Below are positions 42,796 through 52,369 of a stretch of DNA of 64,000 nt, one piece after another; position 1 is the first letter of the stretch, and every line of letters begins with the position of its first letter. The position numbers were made by a program, and so were the translations under genes. A model generated the notes under the pieces. That model worked only from the letters and a program-made list of their open reading frames with translations. It was not told the DNA's origin and searched no databases. Source of the DNA: Armatimonadota bacterium (GTDB taxonomy: Bacteria > Armatimonadota > UBA5829 > DTJY01); contig JAIMAU010000001.1 of the NCBI GenBank assembly GCA_023511795.1, positions 1 to 64,000 on the forward strand, read 5' to 3'.

Positions 42796-43956
42796 TCAAT
42801 ATGCTTGATTGTACAGTTCCATCCAAAGGGCTTTCTTTAGAGCCTTATGGGCGTCTGAGGTAACATCCGCAATTGACTTGCCCGAAAGTTCAGCATCCTC
42901 TGCCGAAGGGTGAATTATCACTTTGCCTTTAATAGTCACGTACTGCCCTCCGCCTTCGAGTTTGATGTCATGCAGTCCAGCGCCAGCTAGAAGAGCAGTC
43001 TCAATCTTCGCCGCTATATCCTCAGCTCTAGCGATTGCCTTCTTGCCACCAGAGTCGGCGGTTCGGATTACAAGAACATCACCGATACTCACATCTGCTG
43101 CTTGAATGCCGTTTACTTCGGTTGGTTTGACTTGAACTCTTAAGTAGCTTGTAACGAGACGGCGATTGATCTTAATTCCCCGAGCCTCAAGCTCGGAAGT
43201 GATCTCTCGTGCACGCAGATATGCAGGTGGGTGGGTGGCAAATATGCCCCAGTTTATTGATGGCTTTCTCCCTTCATCGCGAGCAAGCCGTTCCATGAAC
43301 GTAAGCATGCCAGTAGGATTGAACTTTGAGGCTGTCAGGTAGGCAACAGCAGTGCGGTCTGCATCAAGCTCTGCTTTTTGGCCATAGCCGCTCATTTTTG
43401 CAGTGTTAATAAGATTAGCAATCATTACTGTATCGCTGATGTCCATCCCTGCTGCCTTGCCCGCTAGAATGGCAGCCATCATTCCTAGCATTGCCTTTTG
43501 CTGGGCTTTATTCAATTGCAAAGCATGGTGATGCGCAATATGGGCTATCTCGTGGGCAATGACAGCAGCAAGCTCGTCGTCCGACTGGACATAGTCCAGC
43601 AGCCCTTTGTTTATATATACGAAGCCGCCTGGCAGCGCGAATGCGTTTACATCTTTGTCGTCTATTATCTTAAAGGAGTATTGGAAGTTTGCCGGGGCGC
43701 TACTTCCATAGCTTGGCTTTATTTGGAACTGGCAAGCTACTTTGGCTATTGCCATGCCGATATCTTGAACGCGCTTTACCAAGGTTTCGTCGGTAATAAA
43801 CTTTGATTCCTTTTCAACCTGTGCTGCTGCTTCCCTGCCAATCTTGATTTCTTCTTCGATATCAATAGCAAGTGTTGGCGTGGCGTGGAAGCAGCTACAG
43901 GCGATAACTAACGCTAAGATAAAAAATTTTAAAGCTTGAAATCTTAGGAATTTCAT
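42796..43956 (-). CDS. exported M48-family metalloprotease
   Basis: A 386-residue exported zinc protease. The signal peptide is at about 1-30. The M48 domain carries DKDVNAFALPGGFVYINKGLL, the zinc motif HEIAHIAHHH near residue 144 and the third-ligand segment ELDADRTAVAYL near 195. The C-terminal part (about 260-386) has a domain with VTIKGKVIIHPSAEDAE that may bind a partner. Relatives such as BepA and LoiP handle quality control of envelope proteins. AGAGG stands 7 bases before the ATG at 43956; the frame from 43989 adds 11 residues without a ribosome site. Confidence 0.92.
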   Translation of the reverse strand: MKFLRFQALKFFILALVIACSCFHATPTLAIDIEEEIKIGREAAAQVEKESKFITDETLVKRVQDIGMAIAKVACQFQIKPSYGSSAPANFQYSFKIIDDKDVNAFALPGGFVYINKGLLDYVQSDDELAAVIAHEIAHIAHHHALQLNKAQQKAMLGMMAAILAGKAAGMDISDTVMIANLINTAKMSGYGQKAELDADRTAVAYLTASKFNPTGMLTFMERLARDEGRKPSINWGIFATHPPAYLRAREITSELEARGIKINRRLVTSYLRVQVKPTEVNGIQAADVSIGDVLVIRTADSGGKKAIARAEDIAAKIETALLAGAGLHDIKLEGGGQYVTIKGKVIIHPSAEDAELSGKSIADVTSDAHKALKKALWMELYNQAY

Positions 43957-44020
43957 TTTGACGCCTCTTTTGGGCTCAGAGTCTTCCATATATAATGACG
44001 TTTTTTACATCATTGTAGTT

Positions 44021-45448
44021 TCATTTGGCGTTAAGCTTGCCTGCTTCCTTGCATATGCGAGCCATCGCCTCGCGTGCCGCCTTGAGGCCGAGCTTTGGCT
44101 GGCGATTGGCATCATGACATTCTGTACAACGCGATTGTAAAACTGCTCCGAATGGCTTGCTAGGCCGCCGCACATGGATGACTCCGGGCCCATGGCATGC
44201 TTCGCACTGAACACCCCAGAAGCGATTTGATGAGATTGAGGAGCTTGTTTGGTTGACCTGAAACCCAGTGGTGTGACAGCTTGTACAAGCTGGGTCATTT
44301 TCCTTATGTTCTTTCCGCAATGTCTCTAAAGCTCTAGCGTGTGGTGTTTCTACCCATGCCTCGTATTGTTTCAAATGACATTCTCTGCACTTAAGCGCTG
44401 AAACATATGGTTGCGGATCCCTATGTTCATAATAAATCTTTGGTGTTGTATTTCCCATTGGCGCAGTAGTCTGGCTTGCATGCGTGAGGTATTCTCGAAG
44501 ATCAGCATCATGTTTTGCGACAAGTTTTTCCATTTCCGCGTCCTCGCCGCACTCCTTGCCTAAAGCAATGTATTCGCCGGTTGCGTTTTTAATGCTTCTG
44601 CCCTCGTCAATATCTAAAACTAATTTGCCAATGTATTTCCCATTGAATCGGCTAATCATTAATATTGTATTTCCAACACGTTCGAAAGTTTCCATTTCCT
44701 TGCCGGTATTATGACCGCAAAGGATTACGTCGATGCCGGGGACTTTAGAGGCAAGCATCTTTGCCCCGTCATAGCCGCTGTGACTTAGGATTATAATAAG
44801 GTCGCATTGTTTCCGTAAATCTTCAACTACCTTGTGGGCAGTTTCAATAATTGGAAGAATACGTATGCCGGTCCTTTCTTGGAGAGTTGGATGAATAAGC
44901 GAATCGCTAAGCAGCGATGTGATTCCAACCCGCAGGCCTTCACGCGTTGTTTTAACAATGAAAGGTTTATCTCCAAGAAGATTGCCGTTTGAGAGTTCTG
45001 TAACGTTTGCTGTGATTAACGGGACGTTATCACCGAACATCTTAGAGATGCCGGATTCCTTAACAAACCTAGCTTCCATATCGCCCATTCCGACTGCATC
45101 ATAGCCCATGTAAGGTAGTGCTTGGCGGTATAATTCTTGTTTAATTTCTGCGTGCCTTCCAACGCCAGCAATTACATCACCAACATCAAGGAGCAGAAAA
45201 TCCAGGCCCTGTTCTCGAAGTGATTTCAAAAATGCAGCACGATGCGAGACCCCACCGAGGTCTCCACGAGGTGGGCACCCACAGCTTTTCACTTGACCAT
45301 GGTCGTCGCCTGTGAAAAGTATTGTTAATTGGTGAGGCTTTACTTTGCTTTTCTGCGCAAAAATACAAGGCGATAACAAGCCCGTGGCCAAAAAAACTGC
45401 TGCGAGAAATAGTAGGCCCAAAAAGGTTTTGGCGGATTTATCACACAT
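44021..45448 (-). CDS. exported metallophosphatase fused to tetraheme cytochrome c domain
   Basis: A 475-residue exported protein. After a signal peptide (about 1-31), residues 40-310 form a 5'-nucleotidase-type metallophosphatase domain: LFTGDDHGQ (metal Asp and His), LDVGDV, SHSGYDGAKML and LCGHNTG. Residues about 350-475 hold four CxxCH heme sites (CRECH, CTSCH, CEACH, CTECH), typical of a cytochrome c554-like tetraheme module. A GCGCPP-like Cys pair (KSCGCPP) lies in the phosphatase part. Redox-coupled phosphoesterase or sulfur-metabolism roles (SoxB is in the same fold family) are possible. AAGGAG stands 8 bases before the ATG at 45448. Confidence 0.88.
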   Translation of the reverse strand: MCDKSAKTFLGLLFLAAVFLATGLLSPCIFAQKSKVKPHQLTILFTGDDHGQVKSCGCPPRGDLGGVSHRAAFLKSLREQGLDFLLLDVGDVIAGVGRHAEIKQELYRQALPYMGYDAVGMGDMEARFVKESGISKMFGDNVPLITANVTELSNGNLLGDKPFIVKTTREGLRVGITSLLSDSLIHPTLQERTGIRILPIIETAHKVVEDLRKQCDLIIILSHSGYDGAKMLASKVPGIDVILCGHNTGKEMETFERVGNTILMISRFNGKYIGKLVLDIDEGRSIKNATGEYIALGKECGEDAEMEKLVAKHDADLREYLTHASQTTAPMGNTTPKIYYEHRDPQPYVSALKCRECHLKQYEAWVETPHARALETLRKEHKENDPACTSCHTTGFQVNQTSSSISSNRFWGVQCEACHGPGVIHVRRPSKPFGAVLQSRCTECHDANRQPKLGLKAAREAMARICKEAGKLNAK

Positions 45449-45640
45449 CACAACATCTCCTTTCGAGAGGAGAATAGCTAATGTTTAGTATAGCATTTTG
45501 TTCTTCAAAAGACAAGGTTGTAAACTATGGGGCAATTGTGACAATCTCCGCCGAAAGCCCTTGCCAACTTACCTTGAAATCTAGTAACATGTTTCGGATT
45601 TCCGGGTAAGAAAAGATTGAGAAAGAACGAGGAGGCAGCA

Positions 45641-46879
45641 ATGGAAGGTTTGAAAGCAATTCTCCTAGTGTGCGACGGGATGGGCGACCGCCCTGTGCCC
45701 CAGTTGGGCGCTAGAACACCTCTTGAAGCAGCGAATAACGTAAACATGAACACCCTTGCACTTCAGGGTGAATGCGGGCTAATGGATCCAATTGCACCTG
45801 GTGTTAGGGCTGGTAGCGATACCTCGCATTTGGCGATACTTGGATATGACCCTTATTCATCCTATACCGGTCGTGGTCCATTTGAGGCGGCAGGAATTGG
45901 CATGGATGTAAAAGGCGGTGATATCGCCTTTAGATGTAACTTCTCCACAGTTGACGAGAATATGGTCGTTGTTGACAGACGCGCCGGACGAATTGAAACC
46001 GGTACAGATCAACTTGCGGCCGCGGTCAACGGTATGCAGATAGAGGATGTCACTTGTTTTTTCAAAGAGTCAGTTGCTCACCGCGGTGCTTTGGTTCTTC
46101 GTGGACCAGGACTTGGGGCTGGTGTTACCGATGCCGATCCCCACGAAGTTGGTGCAAAAGTACACAAAGTGCAAGCAATTGACCCAAACGACCATGCAAG
46201 TGCAAAGACTGCGAGAATTGTTAATGAGTTCGTTCTCAGGTCACACGAAATTCTCAAAGACCACCCTGTGAATAAACAACGAATCGCAGAGGGGAAAGCT
46301 CCGGCGAACATCATTCTTCCTAGGGGAGCTGGACTTGCGCCGAAGCTGGAGAGCTTCTGGGAGAAATATCATCTAAAAGGTGCTGCCGTAGTCGAAACCG
46401 GATTGATTGCAGGAATAGCCGTCTACGTTGGTTTAGACATCCTTGAAGCTCCGGGTGCAACTGGCGGTTTGGACAGCGATGTTATGTCGATTGGCAAAAC
46501 GATCTTAAAAGCACTTGAGAACCATAATTTTGTTCTTTGTAATGTCAAGGGCCCCGACGTTGCAGGCCATGATGATCAGCCGATGGTGAAAAAAGAGTTT
46601 ATTGAGAAAATAGATGCAATGGTCGGAATGCTTATGGAAAGTGTGGATGAGCAAACTTATATAGTTCTGACCGCCGACCACTCGACACCAGTTGCGACCG
46701 GCGACCATTCTGGTGATCCTACGCCAATTTGCTTTTGGGGTCCTGGCGTTCGAGTGGATTCAGTCAAGGCATTCGACGAGCGTTCGGTTGTTGGCGGCGG
46801 TATAGGGCGCATTCGCGGCTGTGATGTTATGAATATCCTGACTAATCTAATGAACGTTCAGGAGAAATTCGGAGCCTAG
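45641..46879 (+). CDS. apgM: 2,3-bisphosphoglycerate-independent phosphoglycerate mutase, archaeal type
   Basis: A 412-residue cytoplasmic enzyme of the alkaline phosphatase superfamily. It has the ApgM start [14 protein letters not shown] with a metal Asp, [16 protein letters not shown] with the catalytic Ser candidate, the long insertion domain (about 80-290), and the late metal-binding residues in [11 protein letters not shown] and [21 protein letters not shown]. It interconverts 3- and 2-phosphoglycerate in glycolysis. The shorter start at 45641 is chosen because GAGGAGG precedes it by 6 bases; the frame from 45617 is rejected. A convergent terminator follows. Confidence 0.95.
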   Translation: MEGLKAILLVCDGMGDRPVPQLGARTPLEAANNVNMNTLALQGECGLMDPIAPGVRAGSDTSHLAILGYDPYSSYTGRGPFEAAGIGMDVKGGDIAFRCNFSTVDENMVVVDRRAGRIETGTDQLAAAVNGMQIEDVTCFFKESVAHRGALVLRGPGLGAGVTDADPHEVGAKVHKVQAIDPNDHASAKTARIVNEFVLRSHEILKDHPVNKQRIAEGKAPANIILPRGAGLAPKLESFWEKYHLKGAAVVETGLIAGIAVYVGLDILEAPGATGGLDSDVMSIGKTILKALENHNFVLCNVKGPDVAGHDDQPMVKKEFIEKIDAMVGMLMESVDEQTYIVLTADHSTPVATGDHSGDPTPICFWGPGVRVDSVKAFDERSVVGGGIGRIRGCDVMNILTNLMNVQEKFGA

Positions 46880-46895
46880 GTGATTTGGTGGTTAA

Positions 46896-46939
46896 AAAGT
46901 GGCAGAACAGCGAAAAACAAGCCGATGTTCTGCCACTTT
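46896..46939. terminator. bidirectional terminator between apgM and the GlcNAc-kinase-like gene
   Basis: AAAGTGGCAGAACA/TGTTCTGCCACTTT, a 14-bp perfect stem with a 16-base loop, flanked by A and T residues on either side. It lies exactly in the gap between two convergent genes. Confidence 0.8.
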
Positions 46940-46940
46940 G

Positions 46941-47933
46941 CTATTCGCGCTTCAGTTCGTTGGGAACCGAATTATCCAATCTGAATTGTGCATTGCCTTC
47001 GATTTGGACACCAGCTGCTTCAAGTGCAAGCATTAGGGCGCCAACAACGGGTTCATATCTCGGAGTAATAACTCGGGCCTTAGGTGCAACTGGCAAGACT
47101 ATGCTTCGCACTGTGTCCATCATGAGTGTTCCCTTGCCCTTGAAAACACTGCCAGCCATAACACATTCGAACTCCTCATTTTCAAAGCCTAGCCTCCGGA
47201 TTAAGGCATTCGCAGAGATGCCAGCTTCTTCGCCAAACTTGCGAATGATACCTTGTGCTACTTCATCGCCATCAAATGCTGCTTCGAAGACCTTTGGACA
47301 GAATGGGGATATCTTCTTAAGAGACTCCTTATTGTAGTAAAGAATTCGAGCAAGCTCTTCCATATCCTTCGCGCCCCAATGGTCGAGTGCCTTTTGCATT
47401 AAGACAGTTGGTTTCCCGCGCCCATCATAAGCCCGCATAGCATGAAAAAGCGCATCTCTGGCGATTGCTCCCCCTCCGCCAAGGTCGCCAAAAATGTATC
47501 CTTCACCGAAGAAGCGAACCTCCGTGCCATCTTTGCCAATCCCTGCACCATTAAACCCTGTGCCCATGATGATGCAAACGCCATAAGGGCGGAATGTACC
47601 TGCGCGCAAGCCAGCAATTGAGTCATTGCGGATTATTACTTGCTTTGCCACCCCTAATTCTCGCATTGCCTTCTCAAGTAAATCGAAGTCCTCAGGATAG
47701 AAGTCTGCTCCCGCAAGGGCAAAACAACCTAGTTCCACTGCGTTCCTTGGAGTGTCCTTTTGGGAAAGCGCCTGTTCAATGGCGTCAAGTATGTTTGATT
47801 TTGCGGCTTCTATGCCTGCCATCTCATAGCTTCCACATCCCGATTTGCCAAACCCAACTATTGTTCCATCTGTTTGGGCGACAAGCGCAAACGTTTTCGT
47901 TGCGCCGCCGTCAACACCAATTACATATTGCAT
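46941..47933 (-). CDS. BadF/BadG/BcrA/BcrD-type ATPase, N-acetylglucosamine kinase-like
   Basis: A 330-residue ASKHA-fold kinase. The phosphate-1 motif is VIGVDGGATKTFALV (residues 4-18), the phosphate-2 region is VCIIMGTGFNGAGIGKDG and GDLGGGGAIARDAL follows, as in GlcNAc and glucosamine kinases of the BadF group. It would phosphorylate an amino sugar in the cytoplasm. The ATG at 47933, with GGGAGG 5 bases upstream, is used; the frame from 47978 overlaps the GH4 gene. Together with the GH4 gene it makes a two-gene sugar operon behind the operator at 49268. Confidence 0.9.
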   Translation of the reverse strand: MQYVIGVDGGATKTFALVAQTDGTIVGFGKSGCGSYEMAGIEAAKSNILDAIEQALSQKDTPRNAVELGCFALAGADFYPEDFDLLEKAMRELGVAKQVIIRNDSIAGLRAGTFRPYGVCIIMGTGFNGAGIGKDGTEVRFFGEGYIFGDLGGGGAIARDALFHAMRAYDGRGKPTVLMQKALDHWGAKDMEELARILYYNKESLKKISPFCPKVFEAAFDGDEVAQGIIRKFGEEAGISANALIRRLGFENEEFECVMAGSVFKGKGTLMMDTVRSIVLPVAPKARVITPRYEPVVGALMLALEAAGVQIEGNAQFRLDNSVPNELKRE

Positions 47934-47964
47934 GAAGTCCTCCCAGGGTGAAATAAAAATTTTC

Positions 47965-49251
47965 TCATGATTTTGCACGCTTGCGCATAGACCTAAATTG
48001 CGGCAGATATTCTTTATTCGCCTCTAGAATCCGTTCTAGGAGCTCTCTTGCTACTGCAAATGATGGTACGAGTGGATGTGCAACCAATGCTTGAAGCGCC
48101 GCCGTATACGACCCCTCGACCCCTGCTATTACAGTCAGCTCTTCGTAGCATTTTACGGCTTGAAGTAGACCCCTGATTGCGAGAGGGACTTCGCCTATGC
48201 TTAGTGGATGGGCTCCTGTGCCGTCTACGACGCAATTCGCCTCAATTGCGCAGTCATGTGGCAGACATTGAATTGTTCCCTGGTTTCTTACATTAACAAT
48301 ATGTAGTTCCTTCTTGTTGTTGTAGATTGCACTAGCAAGTGATACTGCAGCAGTTGAATAGTGGGCGCCACCTCGTTTTTCAAGGAGTTTTGGCTTTCTA
48401 CTTAGCTTAGGATTCTGGTATGTTTTTAATAAGTTGCTTTCAACCTCGGCGACGATTTCTCCGCGCGTTTTGCCAGCTTTCTTTTGTTCCTCAACAACTT
48501 TGTCTCGCGCATAGTAGTAATGAAGATACCCATTTGGAATCATGCAATACTGCCGCATCCATTCCTGATCTTCTGGTGCACGTCCTGCCGCTGCCTTTTC
48601 GACCGCTTCTTTGGTGACGTCCCTTCCGCGAATAGTCACTCGAGTAACCCAGCTTAGGTGGTTTAAGCCTATATAAGTTAAATGAAGGTCTTCCTGTTGG
48701 CATTCGAACTTTGCGGCAAAACTTCTAATCATTCCTATTGGCACGTTGCATAGGCCAATGACGTTCACTTTCGAGTGCTTAAGTAGGGCTTCTGTTATAA
48801 TCCCGCTGGGATTAGTGAAATTGATTAGCCAAGCACCAGGCGCTAGTTTTTCGATATCGCGTGCTATATCAAGCATAACAGGGATTGTTCGCAGGGCTTT
48901 GGCAAACCCTCCTGGCCCTGTAGTTTCTTGACCTAGGATTCCAAATTCTAGAGGGATATGTTCATCCTTAATTCTTGCCGGAATGCCGCCCACACGAATT
49001 TGCGTCAGAATGAAAGCAGCGCCTTCAATTGCTTTCTTTCGGTCCGTCGTCAACTCAATTTCAGCGCCAAGGCGGCTCCTTTCGGCCATCCGAATAGCCA
49101 GGTTGCCAACGATATCTAGCTTGTGCTCGTCAATATCCATAAGGGATATGTGAGCTATTGGCATTTCCTTTTTACGTTTTATGAATCCTTCGATGAGTTC
49201 TGGCGTATATGTGCTCCCGGCGCCGATTACGCAGACCTTTAGACCTTCCAT
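47965..49251 (-). CDS. GH4 family glycosidase (6-phospho-beta-glucosidase-like)
   Basis: A 428-residue NAD- and metal-dependent glycosidase. Residues 3-20 form the NAD site (KVCVIGAGSTYTPELIEG). Conserved GH4 elements are QIRVGGIPARIKDE, QETTGPGGFAKALRTIP, the metal-binding FTNPSGIITEALLKHS and GLCNVPIG with its Cys, and GLNHLSWV with its His. The C-terminal HYSTAAVSLASAIYNN also fits. GH4 enzymes hydrolyse phosphorylated or free disaccharides by an oxidation-elimination route. The ATG at 49251 follows GGCGGTG; the in-frame extension to 49272 overlaps the operator and is rejected. Confidence 0.93.
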   Translation of the reverse strand: MEGLKVCVIGAGSTYTPELIEGFIKRKKEMPIAHISLMDIDEHKLDIVGNLAIRMAERSRLGAEIELTTDRKKAIEGAAFILTQIRVGGIPARIKDEHIPLEFGILGQETTGPGGFAKALRTIPVMLDIARDIEKLAPGAWLINFTNPSGIITEALLKHSKVNVIGLCNVPIGMIRSFAAKFECQQEDLHLTYIGLNHLSWVTRVTIRGRDVTKEAVEKAAAGRAPEDQEWMRQYCMIPNGYLHYYYARDKVVEEQKKAGKTRGEIVAEVESNLLKTYQNPKLSRKPKLLEKRGGAHYSTAAVSLASAIYNNKKELHIVNVRNQGTIQCLPHDCAIEANCVVDGTGAHPLSIGEVPLAIRGLLQAVKCYEELTVIAGVEGSYTAALQALVAHPLVPSFAVARELLERILEANKEYLPQFRSMRKRAKS

Positions 49252-49267
49252 TTTTTCACCGCCTGCT

Positions 49268-49281
49268 TGCAAACGTTTGCA
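49268..49281. promoter_or_regulatory. LacI-family-type operator of the GH4-kinase operon
   Basis: TGCAAACGTTTGCA, a perfect 14-bp palindrome with central CG, 16 bases upstream of the GH4 start codon. It lies in the gap between GH4 and the divergent DUF362 gene. The AAACGTTT core equals that in the palindrome at 38491-38516, pointing to related repressors. Confidence 0.65.
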
Positions 49282-49356
49282 TTACATGACAATCTTAAGG
49301 CTGGAGCAGGTTGTTTGTCAAACTTTGACGAAAAGAAGATAATAAGGATAGCGACT

Positions 49357-50547
49357 ATGTCAGCAAAAGTATCAATCGTTAAGTGTGAAGATTATACACC
49401 TTCAAATGTCTTGAGGGCAGTAAAAGAAGCGGTTAGCCTCCTCGGAGGGATGGAGAAATTTGTGCGGCAAGGGCAGAAAGTTCTGCTTAAGCCTAACCTC
49501 TTGTCAGCTCGGCCGCCGGAGTCGGCAGTATGCACCCATCCCGCAGTGGTGGAAGCCATTATCAGTCTTGCTGCGGTCGCAGGGGGCATATGCATAGTTG
49601 GCGATAGTCCGTCGGTAGGTGCTAATACTCAGGAAGGGTTTGAAAACTTGCTTCAAGTTACGGGCATGATGGATGTGATTCGGCGCACGGAAGCTGGCAT
49701 TGCGTGGTTCAACAAAAGCGGCACAGAGCGCCGAATTACAAACGCAAAAGTCTTCCGTCGAATACTCATAGCGGATGCCCTCGCAGAAACAGATGTCCTT
49801 ATCAATGTCCCTAAGTTCAAAACCCATGAGCTCACTCGATTAACCGGTGCAGTAAAAAACCTATTTGGCTGCATCCCTGGCCGCCGGAAGGTTGAATTTC
49901 ATCTCCAGGCTGGAGCAGACCCCGAAGTATTCGCTCAGATTCTGGTGGATACGCTTTGGGAAGTCCGACCAGCGCTTAATATTATGGATGGCATTGTTGG
50001 AATGGATGGCCAGGGGCCGGCCGCAGGGCGACGGAGAACCTTTGGATTTATCATTGCTGGCGAGGATCCAGTGGCCGTTGACGCAGTTGCTTGCATTACA
50101 GCGAACATCGATCCGATGGAGGTTCCAATGCTCAGGTTGGCCACCGAGCAGGGTGTGGGAGCTGCAAACCGCACTGAAATCGAAATACTTGGTGTCCAGC
50201 CTGAAGAGGTACGAATTCCTGGGTTTCTAATGCCTGGGCGCGGTGACATCATCAGCCGCCTCCCGAGGTCAGTTTACCACATTGCGCGAAACCATCTCGT
50301 TAGGCGGCCGGTGTTTATTCGAAGCAAGTGTACTGGTTGCCGGGAATGTGTTGCGATATGTCCTGTTGGGGCAATACGTGGCAATGATAAGAGGCTGGCA
50401 GTGGACTATTCCACTTGCATTCGATGTTACTGCTGTCAGGAAGTTTGCCCAGCAGAAGCGATTGCTTTGCGGGATAGCCGGCTCCGAGTTTCGTTGGAAA
50501 CTGCGCTTGCCATCCGTCGGGCAATTCGCCGTATTCTTAAAAAATGA
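49357..50547 (+). CDS. DUF362 domain protein with C-terminal 4Fe-4S ferredoxin domain
   Basis: A 396-residue cytoplasmic iron-sulfur protein. Residues about 1-300 are a DUF362 domain (KVLLKPNLLSARPPESAVCTHP, GDSPSVGANTQEGF, NVPKFKTHELTRLTGAVKNLFG, MDGIVGMDGQGPAAG). The C-terminal part holds two 4Fe-4S sites: CTGCRECVAICPVGAI and CIRCYCCQEVCPAEAI. Members are linked to anaerobic redox reactions, some to uncommon aminotransfer or reduction steps, with no single known substrate. The ATG at 49357 follows AAGGATAG and is preferred to the frame opening at 49267, which crosses the operator. Confidence 0.9.
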   Translation: MSAKVSIVKCEDYTPSNVLRAVKEAVSLLGGMEKFVRQGQKVLLKPNLLSARPPESAVCTHPAVVEAIISLAAVAGGICIVGDSPSVGANTQEGFENLLQVTGMMDVIRRTEAGIAWFNKSGTERRITNAKVFRRILIADALAETDVLINVPKFKTHELTRLTGAVKNLFGCIPGRRKVEFHLQAGADPEVFAQILVDTLWEVRPALNIMDGIVGMDGQGPAAGRRRTFGFIIAGEDPVAVDAVACITANIDPMEVPMLRLATEQGVGAANRTEIEILGVQPEEVRIPGFLMPGRGDIISRLPRSVYHIARNHLVRRPVFIRSKCTGCRECVAICPVGAIRGNDKRLAVDYSTCIRCYCCQEVCPAEAIALRDSRLRVSLETALAIRRAIRRILKK

Positions 50548-50719
50548 AACTTTTAGCTGTTCAGGACGTCTTATATTCTAAAGTATAATTATGAAAAATT
50601 CTCCCGAAGGGTGAGCCTTTGAATAAAATCACATTTTGACCTTCCAGACTCAGCCGAAGCTAAGCTGTTGCCCTTGTTTCAATTAGTTTCCTCCCATTAT
50701 TATCGAAAGGAGAACATCA

Positions 50720-52225
50720 ATGAGAAAGCTTATGTTTGCAGTTTTCCTATTTCTGCTAATTGCCTATCCTTGTATCTCATCTGAAGGGGTCGGCAAGCCG
50801 ACAAGTGTCGAGCTCACCATCTACAACCAAAACTTTGCTTTGGTGAAGGAAGTGCGGCGCATGGCTTTGGAAAAGGGGATTAACTTCATTTCCGTCCCTG
50901 ATGTCGCCGCAATGATTCAGCCTGAGACGGTAGCCTTTAAATCACTTACGGATCCAGAATCGGTGGCTGTTCGGGAGCAGAACTATCGTTATGACCTTAT
51001 TAATCCTCTAACAATTTTAAACAAATCGGTTGGGAAGCCTGTGAAAATAAGACGGTACTCTGGAGGAACAATGTTCACCGATGAGGGCATTTTGTTAAAT
51101 CCAGCAAGCGTTGTAACACAGTATGTGCAGCCTACAGGGTATGGTTATGACGTTAGTCAGTCAAGCCCCTTGACTCAGTACAGTGGTTTGGTAATTCAGA
51201 CTGAAAAAGGCATAATCTTGAATCCAATAGGCGAGGTTGAGGTAACAGAGCTTCCCGAAGGGCTTGTATCCCGTCCAACACTTGAATGGAAAATCGAAGC
51301 TACAAAGCCAGGCAACCATGATACTGAAATTTCCTATTTAGCCAATTCAATTAACTGGAAAGCCGATTACGTCGCTGTAGTTGATGCTTTAGATAAGAAA
51401 GTTGACATTACTGGGTGGGTGACCCTTGACAACAAAAGTGGAGCAACATATGAGAATGCCACACTAAATCTTATGGCGGGCGATGTGCACCGTGTTACCC
51501 CAAGCCCTAGGGGTGTTGGTGCGTATGGAGGATACGATGTTAAACTGGCAATGCCAGAGCCGCAATTTACCGAGAAAGCATTTTTTGAATACCATTTGTA
51601 TACCTTGCAGGGTAAAACAACTGTGCGAGATAAAGAAACCAAGCAGATTTCCCTTCTTTCTGCTACGGAAGTACCTGCAAAGAAAGTTTACATCTATGAT
51701 GGAAGGGAAAGTTGGTGGCGAAGTTGGCGTGGTGGTGTGGGCTACCGGCCTGGAGAGAGTTATGATGTAAGTACGAATAAGAAAGTTAATGTTTTTGTCG
51801 AATTTGTCAATAACAAGGACAATAATTTGGGCATACCACTTCCAAAGGGCACTGTGCGTGTGTACAAGCAAGAGGCGGATGCAAATCGCCACTTTGTGGG
51901 CGAGGATGAAATTGATCATACGCCCAAGGACGAGAAAATTCGGCTGTACCTGGGCGATGCTTTTGATATTGTGGGCGAACATAAGCGGACCAATTTCCGC
52001 AGAGTAAGCGACCGTGAAGTGGAGGAGAGCTTTGAAATAACTATACGCAACCATAAAGATTTGCCGGTCAGTGTCTTGGTCGTCGAACACTTATTGGGTG
52101 ATTGGCGAATAGTCGAAAGCTCGCACAAGTATTTTAAGAAGGATGCGTCTACAGTCGAGATTCCAGTTGAAGTGCCTAAAAACTCCGATTTGAAGATTAC
52201 CTACGTGGCAAGAACAAGATGGTAA
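50720..52225 (+). CDS. exported DUF4139-domain protein
   Basis: A 501-residue exported protein. A signal peptide covers 1-22 (MRKLMFAVFLFLLIAYPCIS). The mature part starts VELTIYNQNFALVKEVRRM and contains the DUF4139 sandwich (about 195-500): ISYLANSINWKADYVAVVD, GWVTLDNKSGATYENATLNLMAGDV and KRTNFRRVSDREVEESFEITIRNH. DUF4139 proteins are widespread envelope proteins of unknown biochemical role. GAAAGGAG stands about 8 bases before the ATG. It is a lone gene, followed by a promoter for surE. Confidence 0.85.
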   Translation: MRKLMFAVFLFLLIAYPCISSEGVGKPTSVELTIYNQNFALVKEVRRMALEKGINFISVPDVAAMIQPETVAFKSLTDPESVAVREQNYRYDLINPLTILNKSVGKPVKIRRYSGGTMFTDEGILLNPASVVTQYVQPTGYGYDVSQSSPLTQYSGLVIQTEKGIILNPIGEVEVTELPEGLVSRPTLEWKIEATKPGNHDTEISYLANSINWKADYVAVVDALDKKVDITGWVTLDNKSGATYENATLNLMAGDVHRVTPSPRGVGAYGGYDVKLAMPEPQFTEKAFFEYHLYTLQGKTTVRDKETKQISLLSATEVPAKKVYIYDGRESWWRSWRGGVGYRPGESYDVSTNKKVNVFVEFVNNKDNNLGIPLPKGTVRVYKQEADANRHFVGEDEIDHTPKDEKIRLYLGDAFDIVGEHKRTNFRRVSDREVEESFEITIRNHKDLPVSVLVVEHLLGDWRIVESSHKYFKKDASTVEIPVEVPKNSDLKITYVARTRW

Positions 52226-52275
52226 TTTAAAAGTTTTTTGCCGGCAAACGTAAAACACGAGCTGACAGCTGATTA

Positions 52276-52304
52276 TTGCCTTAATCTGTTCGCTATAGTA
52301 TAAT
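52276..52304 (+). promoter_or_regulatory. sigma-70-type promoter of the surE operon
   Basis: TTGCCT (52276-52281), 17-bp spacer, perfect TATAAT (52299-52304); start near 52311. A hairpin AAGCCCTC/GGGGGCTT (about 52330-52357) lies in the short leader just before surE. Confidence 0.65.
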
Positions 52305-52369
52305 CTGTCGGGCGGTTTACAGGTTGTCCAAGCCCTCGGACTATTGAACGGGGGCTTTGCTATTGAGTC

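Noticed and set aside
47885-47905. GCGCAA/TTGCGC inverted repeat around an AAACGTTTT core inside the GlcNAc-kinase-like gene
   Set aside because: It lies within conserved coding sequence near the N-terminus, and symmetry is limited to the arms; not counted as an operator.
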